Assembly: GCF_003315235.1 (NCBI RefSeq)
Contig: NZ_QNRU01000020.1
Location: 1-36,282 of the forward strand
Direction: 5' to 3'
DNA length: 36,282 nucleotides
Source of the DNA: Neisseria gonorrhoeae
GTDB lineage: Bacteria > Pseudomonadota > Gammaproteobacteria > Burkholderiales > Neisseriaceae
The position numbers and the translations under genes are program-made. The notes under the pieces are model-generated. The model was not told the DNA's origin. It was given only the letters and a program-made list of their open reading frames with translations, and ran no database searches. Position 1 is the stretch's first letter. Each line of letters starts with the position of its first letter. Of this stretch, positions 1-6,086 are shown one piece after another.

Positions 1-842
1 GCCTTTATGTATTTGTCGGGATCGGCATCGACTTTCAACGATAAAATCTCTTCCGGCTTTTTGGCATCCATTTCTTCTTTGTATTTCGGATTGCGTTCAA
101 GTTTAAAATAAACTCGATGAATTAAATTATCACCGTTACGTACAAAACAACCGCCGCCGTTCCAAAAAAATTCACAATGACTAAAAGTAGAAAGATGCAA
201 CTTTAAAGCAGTATCTTTAGGAATTTCTTCTTTCCGTTTATCCCAAAAAGGACGAGCAATCCTTTCCATTTGACTTTCCATCAGTTGTTTGACTTCGGGG
301 AATCTTTCGTAATCTTTTTCAAGCCGCATAATAGAACTGTCAACGCCATAACAGCCATAGGTTTTAATACCGTTTTCTACGAAGTCCCAAATGCAATTAC
401 TATATTCGTAGCCTTTTACAAATTTGTCGGTTTCGGGATCGTATCGGCAGCCTCGTGCCTTTATGTCTTCTTTGAAAGTTTGGTATACGTCGTGGGCTAA
501 AAGGGCTGTTCCGACATAGGGAACCGCCCTTGTGCCGAATTTCGCGCCTTGCCGGACAAGTTTGCCGACCCCCGACAATACGCCGGCGCGGGATACGCTG
601 GCGGTTATTTTGGCGTTGATTCGGGCTTTTGCGCCCGTGGGGATGTGCTCGAAATTTGCCGCTTCTGTGAATTTGGAAAAACTGTTAGAACTTGAATCTA
701 ATTTAAAACCAATTGATTTTAAATTATTACTTGATTGAAATTTAATTTGTGATTTTTCTAATCTTACAGGTTCAGAATAAGAATTACTCGAACATAGAAT
801 TAAAATCAGAACTATCGGTGTACTCTTGATAAACGAATTCAT
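1..842 (-). CDS. tspB: TspB-like filamentous phage virion protein, 5' part
   Basis: Read leftwards from ATG at 842 and open for 280 codons to the window edge, so the C-terminal part is missing. The start MNSFIKSTPIVLILILCSSNSYS is a signal peptide, which fits a secreted phage adsorption (pIII-like) protein. A glycine/alanine-rich patch (GVLSGVGKLVRQGAKFG) follows near residue 90 and the rest is cysteine-containing and charged. Sequence and place after the coat genes match the TspB family of Neisseria Nf1/MDA phages; members have been described as immunogenic surface-exposed or immunoglobulin-binding proteins. The start overlaps the end of the preceding phage ORF by 59 bp. A GGA lies 11 nt before the ATG. 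Family is likely; exact paralogue unknown because the variable C-terminus is outside the window. Confidence 0.75.
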   Translation of the reverse strand, partial: MNSFIKSTPIVLILILCSSNSYSEPVRLEKSQIKFQSSNNLKSIGFKLDSSSNSFSKFTEAANFEHIPTGAKARINAKITASVSRAGVLSGVGKLVRQGAKFGTRAVPYVGTALLAHDVYQTFKEDIKARGCRYDPETDKFVKGYEYSNCIWDFVENGIKTYGCYGVDSSIMRLEKDYERFPEVKQLMESQMERIARPFWDKRKEEIPKDTALKLHLSTFSHCEFFWNGGGCFVRNGDNLIHRVYFKLERNPKYKEEMDAKKPEEILSLKVDADPDKYIK

Positions 843-1101
843 GAACAGTTTTTCCGTTCTCTTCTGATTTTCTTATAAAAATAACAGACTCATCAGAAAA
901 ATAAATCTTCCAAATATTATGTGCGACCCTCTTATTTAAGAAATAAGAGAAGCTCTCTAAAATATCGTACTCTTTTACGTTATTAACAAATTCTTCAAAT
1001 TCTTTCTGAGCAATAAAAGCCATCGATTGCCCAAAATACTCGCTTGACGGCTGATATTTATAAAGTGCCAACTGCGCCTGAGTGATAAACGGCTTGTTCA
1101 T
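784..1101 (-). CDS. Filamentous phage hypothetical protein, 105 aa
   Basis: Start MNKPFITQAQLALYKY is preceded by AAAGG nine nt upstream; a TTG start 15 nt earlier is less likely. The product is soluble, has no signal peptide or membrane segment, and is rich in Glu, Phe, Tyr and Ser. It lies between the small membrane ORF and tspB in the prophage block and its last 59 bp overlap the tspB start in another frame, which suggests translational coupling. Its base composition is AT-rich compared with the chromosomal genes, as in tspB. I do not recognise a family with a known function. Confidence 0.7.
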   Translation of the reverse strand: MNKPFITQAQLALYKYQPSSEYFGQSMAFIAQKEFEEFVNNVKEYDILESFSYFLNKRVAHNIWKIYFSDESVIFIRKSEENGKTVHEFVYQEYTDSSDFNSMFE

Positions 1102-1160
1102 GGTTCTGCCTTTCAAAGGTTGTTTTGAAAGCCTGATTTTGACACCATAACTTCATGCGC

Positions 1161-1232
1161 TCAATCCTTAAACAGAACCGCCCCGATTAATACGGGGACG
1201 GCAACGCCGAGATAGAAATAAAAATCCATCAT
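1161..1232 (-). CDS. Tiny phage membrane protein, 22-23 aa
   Basis: A short ORF (MMDFYFYLGVAVPVLIGAVLFKD) starts at an ATGATG whose first ATGA overlaps the TGA of the upstream phage ORF. It is almost wholly a single hydrophobic helix with an acidic N-terminus and a final Lys-Asp. Size, shape and place behind the coat genes are like the tiny minor coat proteins (pVII/pIX) of filamentous phages. This assignment is inference from size and position; no sequence family was recognised. Confidence 0.55.
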   Translation of the reverse strand: MMDFYFYLGVAVPVLIGAVLFKD

Positions 1233-1507
1233 TTCAAAACCTTTTTCAGCAGGGAAACAAAGTAAACGGACGCGAGGACGCCGAATACTATCCGGCCTGT
1301 TTCAAGACCGCTTTGCAGGTTGTCTTTCGGACTGCATTCCGCCAATGAAAGCCTTAGCGGCTGACCGTCCGACATCTTCCACATGCTGCCGTTATATTCC
1401 GGCCTGATTATCTGTCCGTTTTCTTGGATTCTTGGTACTACCAAGCTGAAATAAAGGTTTTCGGCCCGGTGCTTCTCAAGACATTTATTTCCGACTTGGC
1501 AGTACAT
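1229..1507 (-). CDS. Phage minor coat-like membrane protein, 92 aa
   Basis: ATG at 1507 sits 6 bp after the stop of the major coat gene. The protein has a soluble region with Cys3, Cys9 and Cys58, and ends in one membrane helix (about residues 70-88, VFGVLASVYFVSLLKKVLK) with a basic tail. That tail resembles the end of the major coat protein next door (FSIVKRVMK), so the two may share a membrane topology. There is no clear signal peptide. Probably a virion or assembly component; the precise role is not visible. Confidence 0.65.
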   Translation of the reverse strand: MYCQVGNKCLEKHRAENLYFSLVVPRIQENGQIIRPEYNGSMWKMSDGQPLRLSLAECSPKDNLQSGLETGRIVFGVLASVYFVSLLKKVLK

Positions 1508-1513
1508 GCCGCC

Positions 1514-1732
1514 TTACTTCATCACCCTCTTAACGATGGAAAATACAAAAAGCGCGGCGAAAACGCCCACTACAATCCAACCGGCTTCCATACCGTCCGC
1601 TTTTGCGGCTTCCAAAGCGTTTTTTGCCGTTTCGGGCAACGCTGCGTTTGCCTGTGCCGCCAAAGCCAGCGGGGCGGCTGTTACAACAGCCAGTTTTGCG
1701 CCGTATTTACGGCAGGTGTTAATAAATTTCAT
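1514..1732 (-). CDS. Filamentous phage major coat protein (pVIII-like)
   Basis: The 72-residue precursor begins MKFINTCRKYG and has a signal peptide ending AAQANA, predicted cut after residue 30. The mature part is 42 residues: an amphipathic stretch (ALPETAKNALEAAKADG), one membrane helix (GWIVVGVFAALFVFSIV) and a basic end (KRVMK) that would face the DNA. This is the classic layout of Inovirus major coat proteins. A longer ORF starting upstream at 1798 would bury the signal peptide and is not favoured. It lies in the rep-ssb-coat order typical of these phages. Confidence 0.85.
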   Translation of the reverse strand: MKFINTCRKYGAKLAVVTAAPLALAAQANAALPETAKNALEAAKADGMEAGWIVVGVFAALFVFSIVKRVMK

Positions 1733-1805
1733 GATATTTTCCTTCAAAAAGTGTTTGGCGGTAATGGATGGAGAGTTTTTCAGACGACCGCCGAACATCC
1801 GAAAA

Positions 1806-2003
1806 TCAGTCTTTCAAAAATCCGAATACGACAAATTCGCATTGGTTGCCGATTTCTTCCAAACCTGCGTTAACCGCTTCTTCGAAGTCGTAGAAATAAT
1901 CGGCATTGGTAATTAATTTGGTATGTCCGATGTCGCCCGTTTCAGGAGAGAGATACAGAAAGTCCCCTGTTGATACGGACTGGACAACATAGACTTTCTG
2001 CAT
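1806..2003 (-). CDS. Small phage protein between ssb and coat genes, 65 aa
   Basis: Starts MQKVYVVQSVSTGDFLYL right at the end of the ssDNA-binding gene (4-nt gap) and ends in FGFLKD. Acidic and soluble, with no signal peptide or membrane segment. The spacing indicates co-transcription with the early phage genes. I do not recognise a characterised family and assign no function. Confidence 0.7.
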   Translation of the reverse strand: MQKVYVVQSVSTGDFLYLSPETGDIGHTKLITNADYFYDFEEAVNAGLEEIGNQCEFVVFGFLKD

Positions 2004-2007
2004 TCAA

Positions 2008-2298
2008 TCAGCCTTTCTTAACGAATTGAAAACCGGTGACTTTCAGTTTTTGAGTTTTGCCCGTAGTGACGATTTCCACGTTCAGGTTTGCTTCGATCGG
2101 AAATTGGGCGTTTCGGAACTGCTCGAAATTGGCAGAGCCGCCGAAATCGTATTCAGTAGTAGAGCTGCCCAATGCGTTGCCTTGGGAGCTGTCTAAGGGT
2201 GTGGCGACAATCAGGCGGCAATAGTCGAAGCTCTTGCCTTCGATTTGTCCGTTGAATTTTTTAACGCCGACGATGTGGCCTTGAAGTTGGATGTTCAT
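2008..2298 (-). CDS. Phage ssDNA-binding protein (gpV-like)
   Basis: The 96-aa product starts MNIQLQGHIVGVKKFNGQI. Gene V-type proteins coat the displaced single strand during rolling-circle replication and hold it for packaging. The all-beta, polar sequence with repeated Phe/Tyr (FDYCRL, EYDFGG, NFEQF), its size near 90-100 aa, and its place directly after rep support this. The ORF could begin upstream at 2352, but that extension overlaps the rep end and MNIQ is preceded by GGAAACC, so I use 2298. Confidence 0.75.
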   Translation of the reverse strand: MNIQLQGHIVGVKKFNGQIEGKSFDYCRLIVATPLDSSQGNALGSSTTEYDFGGSANFEQFRNAQFPIEANLNVEIVTTGKTQKLKVTGFQFVKKG

Positions 2299-2342
2299 TT
2301 TTTGGTTTCCTTGTGTGATTAAACGTCTTTCGGGCAGACACT

Positions 2343-3687
2343 TTAAGCCCATGAAATCGGTAGTCTTGCGAATTTGTCGTAAATGAAGTTGTTATAGCTT
2401 TCTTCATTGTTGACGTGTTTTTGCTGTTCAAGCTGTTTTTCAAGATTCTCGTAATATTCGTACATATAATAAGGGTCATTGTACGGTTTGAATGCGGGCT
2501 GTTCATGAATGACTTGAGATTTCAAAAAGGCGCAGTCGTAGGCTTCGAGAGCCAAAGACTTGGGCAGCTTGTGATGACTCGGCTCAATCAGTTCAAACAG
2601 TTTGGCTTTGTCCAATTCGGGAAAAATGAATTTCAGACCGTTTGCCGCACGTCCGAACTGTTTTTTTACCCATTCAAGGCAGCGGTCGGCTGAAACAACC
2701 TTATCTTCCTTAACCGCGTGTATGCGCGTTGCCTTTTGGGCGAATCGTTCGCAAATGGGATATGCGCCGCCGAAATATTCGCCCGGATTCTGCAAAACTT
2801 CGAAAGGGATAACGATGTCTTTTGCTTTGAATTCAATTTCAAAGCGCGTCCATGTGCTTGTTTTATCGCCCAACTGCTTGCCTTTTTCATAGACGCGGAC
2901 ATATTTGGACGATTCACGGGAGCCGATACCATAGGTCTTGCCTTTGGTCATTTTGGCTTCATCGTCTTCTTCCCAATCCGACCCCAAACATTCGCCCTTC
3001 GGTTTGACGTGATGGCACGTAAACAAACCTTTATTGCGGTCTTCTCTTGCCTGATTCGGGCTGTACTCTCCGTTGAAAAAGTCTTTTGCAATGTCAACGC
3101 GCGTTATTTTTGGACGAATCGCATTTGTCAGAAAATCAAAAAGCCTTGATTCCCATCCAATATTTGCAGCATTGCAGCCTACCGCCGTCAATTCAACCAA
3201 CATCGTTTCACGTTGGCCGCCGTAATGGACGCGCCCGTATTGGGCATTTTCCGTTCCCATCAGCCAGCAGCCTTCATAGAAACGCCCGCCCGAATGCTTG
3301 GCTTTTTCAATGATTCCGAATCCGAAAATTTCCTCCATCTTGGCGGAAGCCGCGCGTATGAAATCGTCATCATCGAACAAATCAAACGAAAGTCCATAAA
3401 CATGGAAAAACGTGTCTTCATGAATTGAAAATGTGATTTGGTCAATGAAAGCCGAATCTGATACACCGCGCCTAAGAGGAACGCCTAACAGGTTTCCTTT
3501 ACCGTCCGTTATGTACGTTTCGTAACATTCGAAGACTTCCTGAACCCTGCCCGCCGTTTCGGTTTCTGTACCCCCCCTGTTAGATAAGGGGGGGAAGATT
3601 CGAGGCGGTTGCCGGCTTCCTGCCGTCCGCCGGCGCCTCCGTCATCACGCCGGCAACCGCCTTTGTCATCCCTTGCTTATCTCCCAT
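2343..3687 (-). pseudogene. Filamentous phage replication initiation protein, frameshifted
   Basis: Rolling-circle initiator of the Rep_trans (replication initiation factor) type. The conserved body reads ITFSIHEDTFF, then RPKITRVDIAKDFF and SSKYVRVYEKGKQLG, to ISWA. The natural start is the ATG at 3687, preceded by GAGGA with a 7-nt spacer. That frame (MGDKQGMTKAVAG...) runs 35 codons and stops at TAA 3580-3582, just after the G7 of 3588-3594 (C7 on the coding strand). Removing one C joins it to the downstream frame (LSNRGGTETETAGRV...), which is open to 2343. The only usual start codon in that downstream frame is TTG at 3380, inside the conserved domain. So rep is either switched off by slippage, truly broken, or miscalled in a homopolymer. 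Confidence 0.8.
3571..3594. repeat. Paired C7/G7 homopolymer tracts inside rep
   Basis: C7 at 3571-3577 and G7 at 3588-3594 are separated by TGTTAGATAA. The tracts are complementary and could pair as a hairpin on either strand. A one-base change in either tract moves the rep frame. Tracts of seven are near the lower limit at which Neisseria genes show strand-slippage phase variation. Confidence 0.75.
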
Positions 3688-3710
3688 TTGCGAATCCTCA
3701 AAAACGGGCA

Positions 3711-3747
3711 AAAAAAAAGCCCTGTTACTTGTAGAAAGTAAAGGGCG
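3711..3747 (-). terminator. Intrinsic terminator-like hairpin in the rep leader
   Basis: Read on the minus strand, GCCCT and ACTT pair with AAGT and AGGGC and are followed by a run of eight T, about 24 nt before the rep ATG at 3687. It could end transcripts entering from outside or attenuate rep. A second imperfect inverted repeat (GGGCGTTAA/TTAATCGCCC, 3743-3766) overlaps it, so alternative folding is possible. Confidence 0.6.
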
Positions 3748-3820
3748 TTAATTTTTGTTAATCGCCCCTTCTTAGGGACGCAATATATAAGGTTTCAGAC
3801 GGCATTGTTCTCCCGCCGTC

Positions 3821-3840
3821 ATTCCCGCGCAGGCGGGAAT
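3821..3840. repeat. dRS3 repeat
   Basis: ATTCCC-N8-GGGAAT inverted repeat, preceded by GTC. With the copy at 3902 it brackets a 61-bp spacer, the usual neisserial intergenic mosaic arrangement. Confidence 0.85.
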
Positions 3841-3901
3841 CCGGAACGTAAAATCTAAAGAAACCGTTTTATCCGATAAGTTTCCGTGCCGACAGGCCCG
3901 G

Positions 3902-3921
3902 ATTCCCGCCTGCGCGGGAAT
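3902..3921. repeat. dRS3 repeat
   Basis: Second complete ATTCCC-N8-GGGAAT copy, opposite orientation to the first (followed by GACGGG). Confidence 0.85.
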
Positions 3922-4129
3922 GACGGGATTTTAGGTTTCTGATTTTGGTTTTCTGTTTTTGAGGAAATGACGGGATTTTAGTAACCGTAACAACTGCCTG
4001 CGCGACGGCTAAGGGGCTTCAGCAACCGTAGCAACTGCCTGTGTGGGAATGACGGACAATGGGCTTCAGACGGCATCTCTTGCCTTCCGCTAAAACAGTT
4101 TGCCGCACAACTGTTCAAACGCGTCCGAT

Positions 4130-4269
4130 ATGTTTCAACACACAGGACGACACATAAAGCACCGCCCTATATGTCGTCCTGATTCGGAAGGGGTTACGCC
4201 CCTCCCAAATAAAGTCTGATCCTGCCGCCCTAAAGGGCGGGGTTTCAACCGAAAAGGAAACACGATGAA
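4130..4269 (+). repeat. 140-bp three-hairpin element, copy A (uninterrupted)
   Basis: The sequence from ATGTTTCAACACACAGG to AACACGATGAA recurs at 28411-28653, where a CREE interrupts it. It can form three hairpins: AGGACGACA/TGTCGTCCT (4144-4180), GGGG-TTAC-GCCCC, and CCGCCC-TAAA-GGGCGG. They are followed by AAAAGGAAACACGATGAA, which looks like a ribosome binding site and start. In this copy the ORF is only MKWYN. It resembles a structured leader whose gene has been lost. I do not know its name. Confidence 0.7.
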
Positions 4270-4358
4270 GTGGTACAATTAACGGCAATGCGGACAGACA
4301 AATTAAACTATCAGAAATTGCCCTACCGTTTTTTAAACACTTTCAGGAATAAGGAAAA

Positions 4359-4763
4359 ATGACCGCCCAACCCTGCCCCATCTGCACGGCACAAGATGAA
4401 GATATTTTGCTGCAAACCCCCAAGCTGCGCGTCATCGCCGTCCATAACGACAGCGGTTCGCCGGCATTCTGCCGCGTCATTTGGCACGGACACATTGCCG
4501 AAATTACCGACCTTTCGGCAGCGGAACGCGGCGAATTGATGGAAATGGTGTACAAAGTCGAAGCCGCTATGCGCCAAGTGTTCCGGCCGGCAAAAATCAA
4601 CCTCGCCAGCTTGGGCAATGTCGTGCCGCACCTGCATTGGCATATTATCGCCCGCTTTGAAAACGATGCGACTTTCCCTGCGCCGATTTGGGCAAACCCC
4701 GTCCGAAAACACGGTATGACCCTGCCGCAAAATTGGACGGAACAGCTTAAAAAGCTGCTTTAA
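4359..4763 (+). CDS. HIT family protein
   Basis: A 134-aa histidine-triad nucleotide hydrolase or transferase. The signature HLHWHII carries His91, His93 and His95; the middle His is the usual nucleophile. An N-terminal CPIC pair (Cys6, Cys9) may bind zinc, as in other bacterial HIT proteins. The likely substrate is a nucleoside phosphoramidate or dinucleotide, but the sequence does not fix it. Start ATG 4359 follows AATAAGGAAAA. It lies 39 bp before ldcA on the same strand and probably shares its transcript; a lone DUS sits between them. A possible extended -10 (TGGTACAAT, 4271-4279) is upstream. Confidence 0.9.
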   Translation: MTAQPCPICTAQDEDILLQTPKLRVIAVHNDSGSPAFCRVIWHGHIAEITDLSAAERGELMEMVYKVEAAMRQVFRPAKINLASLGNVVPHLHWHIIARFENDATFPAPIWANPVRKHGMTLPQNWTEQLKKLL

Positions 4764-4802
4764 ACCCGCCGATGCCGTCTGAAACCGTATGAAAGGGAAA
4801 TT

Positions 4803-5984
4803 ATGACCGAACCGACCTCCCGCCGCCGTTTTCTGAAAACCTGCACCGCCGCCGGCGCGGGGCTGCTTCAGGCTTGCGGCACATCCGCCACATCCGTTCC
4901 GCCCCTTCCCTCTTCCCATTCCGTTGTGAAAGCCCGAACCGTGCCTCTCCAAACGCCACGCCGTCAAAGTTCGGACGGCAACCTTCTGCGCGTTGTCGCT
5001 TCGTCAGGATTTGCCGAAGACACCAACCGCGTCAACACAGCCTTAACCCGCCTTTACAATGCCGGTTTTACCGTAACCAACCAACAGGCGGGCAGCCGCC
5101 GTTTCCAACGGTTTGCCGGCACGGACGCGCAACGCGCGGCAGATTTCCAAGAGGTCGCCTCCGGCCGCGTCGCCACGCCTAAAGTGCTGATGGGCTTGCG
5201 CGGCGGTTACGGTGCGGCGCGGATTCTGCCGCATATCGATTTTGCTTCGCTCGGCGCAAGGATGCGCGAACACGGCACGCTGTTTTTCGGATTCAGCGAC
5301 GTATGCGCCGTCCAACTGGCATTGTTGGCAAAAGGCAATATGATGAGTTTTGCCGGCCCGATGGCTTATAGCGATTTTGGCAAACCTGCCCCCGGTGCGT
5401 TTACGATGGATGCCTTTATCAAGGGGACAACCCAAAACCGCCTGACCGTTGATGTTCCTTATATCCAACGCGCCGATGTCGAAACCGAAGGCACGTTGTG
5501 GGGCGGCAACTTAAGCGTCCTCGCCTCGCTCGCCGGTACGCCTTATATGCCCGACATCGACGGCGGCATTTTGTTCCTCGAAGATGTCGGCGAACAGCCC
5601 TACCGCATCGAACGTATGCTCAATACGCTGTATCTTTCGGGTATTTTGGGCAAACAGCGCGCCATCGTGTTCGGCGATTTCCGTATGGAAAAAATTCGAG
5701 ATCTCTATGATTCGTCTTATGATTTTTCCGCCGTTGCCAAGCATATTTCGCGCACGGCGAAAATCCCCGTGCTGACGGGCTTCCCGTTCGGACACATTGC
5801 CGACAAAATCACTTTCCCTCTGGGCGCGCACACCCGAATCCGTATGAACGGAAACGGCGGCTATTCGGTCGCGTTTGAAGGCTACCCCACACTCGATGCG
5901 TCCGCCCTGACTTTGGATACCCTGCTCCCACCGCCGGATTTGCCTATCTTCCCCGAAAGCGGTGTTGCCGATATTTCGGAATAA
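4803..5984 (+). CDS. ldcA: L,D-carboxypeptidase LdcA (S66), Tat lipoprotein
   Basis: Serine peptidase family S66, which removes the terminal D-Ala from peptidoglycan tetrapeptides. The gonococcal homologue has been described as a dual L,D-carboxypeptidase/endopeptidase that raises release of NOD1-active tripeptide fragments. Visible: a twin-arginine start (TSRRRFLK), a lipobox LQAC with lipid Cys25, the nucleophile Ser165 in GFSD, Glu260 in FLED and His331 in FPFGH. Length 393 aa includes about 55 residues of signal and linker, consistent with a periplasmic lipoprotein rather than the cytoplasmic E. coli form. The start has GAAAGGGAAATT before the ATG. It ends in an inverted DUS terminator and converges on norB with no gpxA between them. 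Confidence 0.92.
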   Translation: MTEPTSRRRFLKTCTAAGAGLLQACGTSATSVPPLPSSHSVVKARTVPLQTPRRQSSDGNLLRVVASSGFAEDTNRVNTALTRLYNAGFTVTNQQAGSRRFQRFAGTDAQRAADFQEVASGRVATPKVLMGLRGGYGAARILPHIDFASLGARMREHGTLFFGFSDVCAVQLALLAKGNMMSFAGPMAYSDFGKPAPGAFTMDAFIKGTTQNRLTVDVPYIQRADVETEGTLWGGNLSVLASLAGTPYMPDIDGGILFLEDVGEQPYRIERMLNTLYLSGILGKQRAIVFGDFRMEKIRDLYDSSYDFSAVAKHISRTAKIPVLTGFPFGHIADKITFPLGAHTRIRMNGNGGYSVAFEGYPTLDASALTLDTLLPPPDLPIFPESGVADISE

Positions 5985-5998
5985 ACCCGCAAACGGAC

Positions 5999-6030
5999 AA
6001 ATGCCGTCTGAAGCCTTCAGACGGCATTTT
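5999..6030. terminator. Inverted DUS pair after ldcA
   Basis: ATGCCGTCTGAA-GCC-TTCAGACGGCAT with flanking A and T runs; acts as the ldcA terminator and a DNA uptake signal. Confidence 0.85.
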
Positions 6031-6033
6031 CCT

Positions 6034-6069
6034 GTAAAAAAAACCGCACCTGATGGCAGGTGCGGTTTC
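6034..6069 (-). terminator. norB terminator
   Basis: AACCGCACCTG-ATGG-CAGGTGCGGTT with eight T on the minus strand, 18 bp after the norB stop. Confidence 0.85.
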
Positions 6070-6086
6070 CATTTTCAGGCTAAAAC

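Larger units (their letters stand above)
3748..4129. other. Intergenic repeat region at the prophage edge
   Basis: No gene is supported here. It holds a DUS (3795-3804), two complete dRS3 repeats and a third decayed copy ending TGGGAATGACGG (about 4040-4055), with related spacer text between them. dRS3 is the known integration target of MDA-type filamentous phages, so this is probably the right-hand prophage/chromosome border. Confidence 0.6.

Noticed and set aside
4130-4269. A known metabolite riboswitch
   Set aside because: I do not recognise any conserved riboswitch core; the three simple hairpins do not match TPP, SAM, FMN, cobalamin or glycine classes.
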